Source: Rhizobium sp. LCM 4573
GTDB taxonomy: Bacteria; Pseudomonadota; Alphaproteobacteria; Rhizobiales; Rhizobiaceae
DNA: 5,321 nt
Assembly: GCF_001854865.1 (NCBI RefSeq)
Contig: NZ_MDDW01000003.1
Coordinates: 287,239 to 292,559 of the forward strand
Direction of reading: 5' to 3'
Shown here: positions 1 through 4,600 of the stretch, in pieces
How the letters are laid out: each line of letters starts with the position of its first letter
Numbering within the stretch: the first letter of the stretch is position 1
Notes under the pieces: generated by a model
What the model was told of the DNA's origin: nothing
What the model saw: only the letters and a program-made list of their open reading frames with translations
Database searches by the model: none
Program-made: the position numbers and the translations under genes

Positions 1-629
1 GTCATCAGGTAGCCGAGGCCGAGCTTGCCGGCCATCCATTCGGCTAGAACCGCGCCGACCAGCGCCTGAACCGCACCGATCTTCAGGCCGACGAAGATTT
101 CGGGCATGGCGGACGGCAGCTCGATCTGTCGGAAACGCTGGATATTGCCCAAGCCGAGAAGCTTCGAAAGATCCTTCATCTTCGGATCGAGCGTGCGGAA
201 ACCGGCCACCGCGCCGATGAAGACCGGAAAGAACACCAGTGAGAAGATCAGGATGATCTTCGACAGAATGCCGAAGCCGAACCAGACGACGAAAAGTGGC
301 GCCAGCGCGATCTTCGGTGCGGTCTGGAGGATGACGAGCGGCCCGTCGAGCCAGATGGCAAGTTTCGGAAAGCGCGTCATCACATAGGCGAGCGCAATGC
401 CGGCAACGAGACCGAAAATCAGGCCGAGCACGATGTTCTGGATGGTGAAACCAAGATGCAGCCAGAGCTCGCCGCTCACGGCGATGCCGACAAGCGCATT
501 CCAGGTGCGCGCCGGCGACGGCAGAAGATAGGTCGGCATCGCCATCGGGCCGGTGGCGAACCACCAGGCGCCGAGAAGCACGGCGAGCGCCAGCGCATAA
601 TCGATCCAAGCGGTGACGCGCCTGATCAT
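1..629 (-). CDS. ABC importer permease, SsuC/TauC type (C-terminus beyond window)
   Basis: This is an integral inner-membrane permease of a SsuABC/TauABC-type importer (BPD_transp_1 fold), and 209 residues are visible. The ATG at 629-627 overlaps the TGA of the upstream ATPase gene by one base (TGATG), with a GAGGGGG purine run about 8 nt upstream acting as ribosome binding site. The N-terminus is MIRRVTAWIDYALALAVLLGAW, with a first hydrophobic segment around residues 11-26. Further membrane segments lie near 60-84, 97-118, 122-145 and 185-198. The EAA loop that contacts the ATPase is clear at about 153-183: LSKLLGLGNIQRF, then the IELPSAMPEI stretch with the conserved LP. The reading frame is open to the window edge. 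About 40-50 residues should be missing by comparison with family length, which fits the downstream end of the gene lying outside. No substrate-binding protein is visible, so it is probably further downstream or elsewhere. Family assignment is firm; the substrate is unknown, with pyrimidine or orotate inferred from context. Confidence 0.93.
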   Translation of the reverse strand, partial: MIRRVTAWIDYALALAVLLGAWWFATGPMAMPTYLLPSPARTWNALVGIAVSGELWLHLGFTIQNIVLGLIFGLVAGIALAYVMTRFPKLAIWLDGPLVILQTAPKIALAPLFVVWFGFGILSKIILIFSLVFFPVFIGAVAGFRTLDPKMKDLSKLLGLGNIQRFRQIELPSAMPEIFVGLKIGAVQALVGAVLAEWMAGKLGLGYLM

Positions 630-1411
630 CAGTGCGCCCCCTCATCGAAACCGCCCGGCGTGCGCAGATCGCGGCGAAGCTGGGCAACAAGTGCGTGATA
701 GGCCATATCGAGCTTGGTTTCCTCGCCGCGCGGACGGGCAAGATCGACGTTATGAACGCATTTCAGCTTGCCGGGACGTGCGGTCATCACCATGACGCGA
801 TCTGCGAGATAGGCGGCTTCCTCGACACTGTGGGTGACGAGCAGGATCGTCTTGCCGGTCGATTGCCAGATGCGCAGCAATTCGTCGTTGAGAGTGTCGC
901 GGGTCAGAAGGTCGACGGCAGAGAAGGGCTCGTCCATCAGCAGGATCGGCGGATCGTCCGACAGCGAGCGGGCGATGGCCGCGCGCTGGCGCATACCGCC
1001 GGAAAGCTGGCGCGGCAGGGCCTTTTCGAAGCCGGCAAGGCCGACCATTTTGATCAGGTCGAGAGCCGTCTTATCGGCCTCGGCGCGAGATACGCCGGCG
1101 GTATCGAGCGGGAAACGAACGTTTTCGAGGATCGTCTTCCACGGCAGAAGCACCGGCTCCTGGAAGACGAAGCCGACGGGTCGCTTGCGGCCGGCGGTAT
1201 CGAGCGTGATCGTGCCGCCGCTGGCATGGTCGAGACCGGAGATGAGACGCAGAAGCGTCGACTTGCCACAACCGGACGGACCAACGATCGATATGAATTC
1301 GCCTTCCTTGATGGCGATGCTCACCGGCTCCAACGCCGTTACCGTTCCATGGTCCGCGACGAATGTCTTGTGAACACCCGCAATATCGATCATCCGCTCA
1401 GACTGCTTCAC
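629..1411 (-). CDS. ABC importer ATP-binding protein, SsuB/TauB type
   Basis: This is the cytoplasmic ATPase that powers the adjoining permease. At 260 residues it has the normal length for the nitrate/sulfonate/taurine-type ATPases. All motifs are intact: Walker A GPSGCGKST (44-52), Q-loop FVFQEP (Q83), signature LSGGMRQR (134-141), Walker B ILLMDEP (154-160), D-loop SAVD, and the H-loop histidine in LLVTHS (H192). The start chosen is GTG at 1411-1409, because a GGAG lies 7 nt upstream on the minus strand. An ATG at 1393 (residue 7) is the alternative and would still keep the whole ATPase domain. The stop overlaps the permease ATG by one base, so the two genes are one operon and probably translationally coupled. 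Expression is likely driven from the promoter and operator region at 1514-1553. SsuB, TauB and ThiZ-like proteins cannot be told apart by sequence alone, so no symbol is given. Confidence 0.95.
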   Translation of the reverse strand: MKQSERMIDIAGVHKTFVADHGTVTALEPVSIAIKEGEFISIVGPSGCGKSTLLRLISGLDHASGGTITLDTAGRKRPVGFVFQEPVLLPWKTILENVRFPLDTAGVSRAEADKTALDLIKMVGLAGFEKALPRQLSGGMRQRAAIARSLSDDPPILLMDEPFSAVDLLTRDTLNDELLRIWQSTGKTILLVTHSVEEAAYLADRVMVMTARPGKLKCVHNVDLARPRGEETKLDMAYHALVAQLRRDLRTPGGFDEGAH

Positions 1412-1513
1412 CCAAAAACTCCGTACGTCAGAAACGGGAATGCAATGCGGACTTGGAGCGCTCCGCCCTCTCGCACCGCCAGTCTCCCCCGGGAAGCGTG
1501 CAAGCTTTCACAA

Positions 1514-1542
1514 AATATCCGACCACGCAACTGAATTCTCAA
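1514..1542 (-). promoter_or_regulatory. Candidate promoter of the ABC importer operon
   Basis: Read on the minus strand, TTGAGA (1542-1537) and GATATT (1519-1514) are separated by 17 bp, matching the sigma-70 consensus at 5 of 6 and 4 of 6 positions. Transcription would begin near 1507 and leave a leader of about 95 nt before the GTG start. An alternative -35 is TTGCGT (1530-1525), which sits at the same distance from the operator-like element as the TTGACA hexamer of the divergent operon, though no good -10 follows it. The leader also holds the perfect 10-bp palindrome GGAGCGCTCC (1455-1464), of unknown meaning. The promoter is predicted from sequence only. Confidence 0.45.
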
Positions 1543-1553
1543 AGTTGAGATTT
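1535..1553 (-). promoter_or_regulatory. Operator-like element, copy 1 (importer side)
   Basis: On the minus strand this reads AAATCTCAACTTTGAGAAT. Its core is the perfect inverted repeat TCTCAA-N2-TTGAGA (1537-1550). It matches the element at 2566-2584 at 17 of 19 positions, in the same orientation relative to the downstream genes. It overlaps the candidate -35 of the importer operon, where a bound protein would block RNA polymerase, or it could act as an upstream activator site if TTGCGT (1530-1525) is the true -35. The two copies flank the XRE gene, which is the obvious candidate binder; that link is inference. Confidence 0.6.
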
Positions 1554-1572
1554 ATATCAAAAAGAATACAAC

Positions 1573-2478
1573 TTAAATATGAGGATCGATCGGCCTAGGA
1601 TGTAAAACGCTTTTTTCGATGAAGTCCGCCGCCTGATCGCCCTTGAGGCTGCGGCGCCAGAGTTGGTCGGTCACGCTGCCGTAAAGCTGTACGGCTTCGG
1701 CCGCCGCCGTGATGGTGGCGACGCCGACGCGGATATTGGCGAACGAGCCGAGCCGGAAGGGACTGACGGCGACCTGAGCTCGGTCGGCCCGCTTGAACAC
1801 CTGAAAACTAGCACCCGGCATAGAATCGATCACAACGCCGATCTGCACGCCGATCGGCTGCTCGCGCAGCATGCGGACGATATTGCGGATTTCTTCATGT
1901 GCCGCCGCCTGCCGTTCCGCCAGATCGACACCGGGCGGATTATGGGCGCCGACGAAACCGACGCGGCCGAATTCCTCGAGCTCGGCAGCCGAAACGAGGC
2001 TGACGATATTAGGGCTGCGGCGGCGAAAGGTTTCCTTACGCATCCTGAGGATTTCCATCAACGCACCGATCTCGCGAATGGCCGCGTCGCGGTCTCTGAC
2101 ATCTTGCGGAATGCTCTCGTCAAAGATCTTCGGCAGCAGTTGGTCGTAACGATCGGTGGTGAGCAGATAGGAGATCGGCCCGAACATGACCGTGATCTGG
2201 TCGACATCTTCTTCCATCTGCCGCATGCGTTCGAAGAAGCTGATAGCTGACGCGATATACTCCACCCCGACACCGAGTAGCGTCGGCAGCGAGACCCCCA
2301 AGAGATCGGCGATCTTGCCGAGCGTATCGACCTTCGGCGGCTTGCCGGATTCGTAGCGGTAAATGGCCGCGCGCGAAACACCAGCCTTCGTCGCCAGCTC
2401 TTCCGGGGTGAGCCCCGCACCCATACGGAAGGCGCGGAGGCGACGCCCGACATCCTCAGTGGAACTTACAAAGTCCAA
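1573..2478 (-). CDS. XRE-family HTH transcriptional regulator with unidentified C-terminal domain
   Basis: This 301-residue one-component regulator has an XRE/Cro-CI helix-turn-helix at about residues 8-65. LTPEELATKAGVSRAAIYRYESG shows the two DNA-binding helices, with recognition helix SRAAIYRYE at 35-43. A helical, charged linker (about 75-160) follows, then a C-terminal part (about 165-290) with alternating hydrophobic stretches such as IGVQIGVVIDSMPG. I do not recognise that part; it could bind the effector or mediate oligomerisation. The start is TTG at 2478-2476: no ATG or GTG lies between it and an upstream in-frame TAG (2520-2518), and the first ATG (residue 19) would cut into the HTH. 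A GGGGAAGAGAG purine run precedes the TTG. The gene is divergent from the catabolic operon and points toward the importer operon, with both candidate operators beside it. It probably controls both; whether as repressor or activator cannot be read from the sequence. The TAA stop is at 1575-1573, and I see no convincing terminator after it. Confidence 0.88.
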   Translation of the reverse strand: MDFVSSTEDVGRRLRAFRMGAGLTPEELATKAGVSRAAIYRYESGKPPKVDTLGKIADLLGVSLPTLLGVGVEYIASAISFFERMRQMEEDVDQITVMFGPISYLLTTDRYDQLLPKIFDESIPQDVRDRDAAIREIGALMEILRMRKETFRRRSPNIVSLVSAAELEEFGRVGFVGAHNPPGVDLAERQAAAHEEIRNIVRMLREQPIGVQIGVVIDSMPGASFQVFKRADRAQVAVSPFRLGSFANIRVGVATITAAAEAVQLYGSVTDQLWRRSLKGDQAADFIEKSVLHPRPIDPHI

Positions 2479-2514
2479 GGCTCTCTTCCCCGTTTGTGGC
2501 TGTAAATTTTCGAA

Positions 2515-2543
2515 TTCCTAAACAAAACCGCGAAAATTCGCAA
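2515..2543 (-). promoter_or_regulatory. Weak candidate promoter of the XRE regulator gene
   Basis: On the minus strand TTGCGA (2543-2538) and TAGGAA (2520-2515) are separated by 17 bp, a partial match to sigma-70 (4 of 6 and 3 of 6). It would start transcription about 30 nt before the TTG codon. It overlaps one of the GCGAAAA repeats, which would suit autoregulation. The match is weak and other promoters in this AT-rich stretch are possible. Confidence 0.25.
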
Positions 2544-2570
2544 CGAAGATGTTTCGATCTGCGAAAAATC
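2530..2570 (+). repeat. Direct repeat GCGAAAAWTC, two copies 31 bp apart
   Basis: GCGAAAATTC (2530-2539) and GCGAAAAATC (2561-2570) match at 9 of 10 positions, with starts 31 bp apart, close to three helical turns. A related inverted copy, AATTTTCG (2505-2512), faces CGAAAATT (2531-2538), and the first copy is itself a small hairpin (GCGAA-AA-TTCGC). The second copy runs into the 19-bp element at 2566-2584. The repeats lie in the regulator-operon intergenic region, where accessory regulator sites are expected. The stretch is AT-rich, so some similarity could be chance. Confidence 0.4.
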
Positions 2571-2584
2571 TCATTTTTGAGAAT
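2566..2584 (+). promoter_or_regulatory. Operator-like element, copy 2 (catabolic operon side)
   Basis: The sequence AAATCTCATTTTTGAGAAT contains the inverted repeat TCTCA-N4-TGAGA (2569-2582). It matches the element at 1535-1553 (read on minus) at 17 of 19 positions. It ends 4 bp before the TTGACA -35 of the pyrK operon, centred roughly 50 bp upstream of the expected transcription start. The TTGAGA inside the element precedes the next TTG hexamer by exactly 12 bp in both copies. It is proposed as the binding site of the adjacent XRE regulator. Confidence 0.6.
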
Positions 2585-2588
2585 CGTC

Positions 2589-2618
2589 TTGACAGTATCC
2601 GCATTTCCAAAATAGGCT
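2589..2618 (+). promoter_or_regulatory. Candidate promoter of the pyrK-pyrD-amidohydrolase operon
   Basis: A perfect -35 TTGACA (2589-2594), inside the CTTGAC context common in rhizobial promoters, is followed after 18 bp by TAGGCT (2613-2618), a poor -10 matching at positions 1, 2 and 6. Transcription would begin near 2625. A strong -35 with a weak -10 and an adjacent palindrome suits a regulated promoter. It leaves a leader of about 185 nt before the pyrK start codon. Confidence 0.5.
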
Positions 2619-2644
2619 CTGTTTTTGAACGCAGGGAGAGCCCT

Positions 2645-2677
2645 ATGACGTCCGATCGCCTTTTCGCCCGACGCTGA
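2645..2677 (+). CDS. Possible leader peptide ORF (10 codons)
   Basis: A short ORF encodes MTSDRLFARR and a TGA stop. Its initiation signal is better than that of the downstream structural gene: AGGGAG (2633-2638) lies 6 nt before the ATG, and the ORF starts about 20 nt after the predicted transcription start. It ends 133 nt before pyrK. Three of ten residues are arginine. I know of no matching leader family, and no clear attenuator hairpin with a U-tract follows. It could control translation or elongation of the operon or be a chance ORF behind a real ribosome binding site. Confidence 0.3.
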   Translation: MTSDRLFARR

Positions 2678-2810
2678 CTTTCAGCAACCGGCCCATGCGA
2701 TGACGGATACGCGTTAGTCGTCGCCAGCCTTTCCAAGACAGACACAAGCCTCGTTCGCGGCAAAACCGCTGCGGGGACCGCTTATTCATTTCCCTCTTCC
2801 GGAAACTCCC
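2678..2810 (+). other. Untranslated leader of the pyrK operon, no recognised element
   Basis: I found no tRNA, known riboswitch or rho-independent terminator in this leader segment. It contains a weak GCGG-GGA-CCGC stem (2772-2782) and the palindrome TTCCGGAA (2797-2804), whose GGAA (2801-2804) is the best available ribosome binding site for pyrK, 6 nt before the ATG. The pyrK frame is open back to a TAG at 2715-2717 but has no ATG, GTG or TTG in between, so the ATG at 2811 is the likely start. Confidence 0.4.
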
Positions 2811-3665
2811 ATGCCAGCCAGTCTCTGTGCCGTTCCCGATACCACATCCGCCGCCCACACTCCGGGGCGCCAGCACTCCATCCATGAGGTCGAGGCACGC
2901 ATCAAAAGCCACGACTGGGTCAATGGCCAGTACCGCCTGATGGTGCTTGCCGCGCCCAAGGCGGTACTCGACTGCCGACCCGGCCAGTTCTTCCATCTTC
3001 TCTGCCCGCAGACAGATCGCTTCCAACCCTATTTCCGCCGGCCGATGAGCATCTATTCCTATGACCTGGAAAAGGGCGAGCTTGCCTTTCTCTACAAGGT
3101 TGCGGGCGCCGGTACCCGCGCGATGGCCGAGTTGGAAGCAGGCGACACGCTGAATATCGTCGGGCCGATCGGACAGGGTTTCGACATCAGGCAGGAATGG
3201 CAGCGCCCGCTGCTTCTCGCCCGCGGCGTCGGGCTGGCAACGCTTGCGCCGCTCGCCAGGGAATGCGCGAGCCTCGGTCGGTCGCTGACGGCGATCTGCA
3301 GCGCCCGATCCCCAGAGCTTCTCATGTCGACCGAACTTTTTCGCCACTATGGGGCGCAAGTCATCACCGTGACCGATGCGGAGGGCAGTTCCGGTGTCGA
3401 GAGCCTGACGGGCCTGATCGAGGGATTGATCGAAAGCCGTGGCATCGACGCCTTCTTCACCTGCGGCTCAGCCCGCCTGACACGAATGCTGCAAGATATC
3501 GGAAGCCGTCACGGGATTGGCGGACAGGTGGCGCTGGAACAGCACATGGCCTGCGGCATCGGCATGTGCCATGCCTGCGTGCGGCCCTTCCGGCGCGCCG
3601 ATGGCGCGATCAACCTGCGGGTCTGCCGCGACGGCCCGGTCTTCGATCTGCAGGAGGCTATGTGA
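2811..3665 (+). CDS. pyrK: PyrK-like dihydroorotate dehydrogenase electron-transfer subunit (FAD, 2Fe-2S)
   Basis: This 284-residue protein belongs to the ferredoxin-reductase family that moves electrons between NAD(H) and the FMN of class 1B dihydroorotate dehydrogenase. An N-terminal stretch of about 24 residues has no clear family match and makes it longer than typical PyrK (around 250-260). The FAD-binding barrel (about 25-125) carries the RPMS motif (77-80) and GAGTRAM (99-105). The NAD-binding lobe follows, with RGVGLATLAPLA (138-149) and FTCGSARLTRML (216-227). The C-terminal iron-sulfur motif is complete: C248-x4-C253-x2-C256-x15-C272, within MACGIGMCHAC and VCRDGPVF. In the NAD loop R138 stands where PyrK and relatives usually have the first glycine of GGxG. 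The TGA stop overlaps the next ATG by one base, so the partner dehydrogenase is co-translated, as expected for a heterotetramer. The family is firm. A catabolic rather than biosynthetic role is inferred from the neighbours. Confidence 0.9.
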   Translation: MPASLCAVPDTTSAAHTPGRQHSIHEVEARIKSHDWVNGQYRLMVLAAPKAVLDCRPGQFFHLLCPQTDRFQPYFRRPMSIYSYDLEKGELAFLYKVAGAGTRAMAELEAGDTLNIVGPIGQGFDIRQEWQRPLLLARGVGLATLAPLARECASLGRSLTAICSARSPELLMSTELFRHYGAQVITVTDAEGSSGVESLTGLIEGLIESRGIDAFFTCGSARLTRMLQDIGSRHGIGGQVALEQHMACGIGMCHACVRPFRRADGAINLRVCRDGPVFDLQEAM

Positions 3666-4600
3666 TGGCTGATCTTTCCACCCGGGTCGGCGCGCTGACC
3701 TTGAAGAACCCGATCATGCCGGCGTCCGGCACATTTTCAGAGGAACTGGCCGACGTCTTCGACCTCGATTGCCTCGGCGCGCATGTGACCAAAACGATCA
3801 CCCGCGAAAGGCGCTCCGGCAATCCTGTCCCACGCGTCTGCGAGCTCAATGGCGCGATGCTGAATTCGATCGGCATTCCGAGCAAGGGCGCCGGCTGGTT
3901 CGTCAACAATACCATCCCCTTCTATGCCGATTACGATGCACCGCTGGTCATCAGCATCTCGGCCAACACAGCGGACGACTTCGCCCGCTTTGCCGCAGAG
4001 GTGAGCGTGCCAGGCGTGGCGGCAATCGAGGTCAACATTTCCTGCCCGAATATCGAGGATCACGGGAAGGCTTTTGCCATGCGACCCGGCTCGACCGAGG
4101 ACGTCATCAGGAAAATCCGCTCCGCCACCGACCTGCCGGTCTGGGCAAAGCTGTCTCCCAATACGGGAGAGGTGGTCGAAGTGGCGCAGGCGTGTGAGAC
4201 GGCAGGCGCCGATGCCCTGGTGACGGCGAACACCATGCTCGCCATGGCAATCGACAGCCGCAGCGGCGAAATCCGCCTCGGCAACCTTATGGGCGGGCTC
4301 TCCGGCCCGGCTCTGAAACCGATCACGCTGCGCATGACCTATCAATGCGCGAAAGCCGTTGCCATTCCGGTGATCGGCTGCGGCGGAATATCCAGGATCG
4401 ATGATGTCATCGAATACCTGATGGCCGGCGCCCGTGCCGTGCAGGTGGGCACCGCCACCTTCATCAGCCCCAACACCATGCCGCGCCTTGTCGGCGAGTT
4501 GGAAGCAGCGCTTGCCGCCCGTGGGCTAGCCTCCGTCGAGGCATTGATCGGCACGGCGAGGCTCAGCGGTCAAACGACCACCCTTGCGGAGTATGCCTGA
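3665..4600 (+). CDS. pyrD: Dihydroorotate dehydrogenase, class 1B catalytic subunit (PyrDB-like)
   Basis: This 311-residue FMN enzyme with a TIM-barrel fold interconverts dihydroorotate and orotate. Family features run throughout: NPIMPASGTF near the N-terminus (15-24), TKTIT (42-46) with the FMN-contacting lysine K43, LNSIGIP (65-71), NISCPN (124-129) with C127 as the class 1 catalytic base, KLSPN (162-166), NTMLAMAID (189-197), GGLSGPALKP (210-219), GCGGI (238-242) and VGTAT (261-265). The cysteine base, the absence of an N-terminal membrane extension and the PyrK-like partner place it in class 1B, unlike the membrane-bound quinone-linked class 2 enzyme normally used for UMP synthesis in Proteobacteria. 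The start is the ATG at 3665, overlapping the pyrK TGA by one base. The gene also ends in a TGATG junction with the hydrolase gene. Working with PyrK it could reduce orotate with NADH, the first step of reductive orotate breakdown. A related substrate such as uracil, thymine or a modified pyrimidine is possible. Confidence 0.93.
   Translation: MADLSTRVGALTLKNPIMPASGTFSEELADVFDLDCLGAHVTKTITRERRSGNPVPRVCELNGAMLNSIGIPSKGAGWFVNNTIPFYADYDAPLVISISANTADDFARFAAEVSVPGVAAIEVNISCPNIEDHGKAFAMRPGSTEDVIRKIRSATDLPVWAKLSPNTGEVVEVAQACETAGADALVTANTMLAMAIDSRSGEIRLGNLMGGLSGPALKPITLRMTYQCAKAVAIPVIGCGGISRIDDVIEYLMAGARAVQVGTATFISPNTMPRLVGELEAALAARGLASVEALIGTARLSGQTTTLAEYA

Noticed and set aside
1..1411. Importer as a true taurine or sulfonate system
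   Set aside because: The ATPase and permease family covers many substrates, no sulfonate enzyme is nearby, and the shared operator ties the importer to the pyrimidine-type genes. No symbol such as ssu or tau was assigned.
632..1534. Long plus-strand open frame of 300 codons
   Set aside because: It lies antisense to the ATPase gene, whose Walker A, signature, Walker B and H-loop motifs are all intact on the minus strand. The plus frame has no recognisable domain and is a GC-rich shadow.
1537..1550. Inverted repeat TCTCAA-N2-TTGAGA as a terminator of the XRE gene
   Set aside because: The stem is short and AT-rich with no T-tract after it on the minus strand, and the same element recurs upstream of the other operon, so an operator explains it better.
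1412..2810. TPP or other riboswitch, tRNA, or CRISPR repeats in the non-coding parts
   Set aside because: The importer type made a thiamine or riboflavin link worth checking, but I saw no TPP or FMN box signatures, tRNA fold or spaced repeat array.
2643..3359. Minus-strand open frame of 238 codons across the leader and pyrK
   Set aside because: It is antisense to the convincing pyrK gene and to its promoter leader, with no recognisable motifs.
3197..4600. 467-codon open frame that includes pyrD
   Set aside because: Its first 156 codons are an out-of-frame reading of pyrK with no family features. The true pyrD start is the ATG at 3665, which overlaps the pyrK stop and gives the normal class 1B length.
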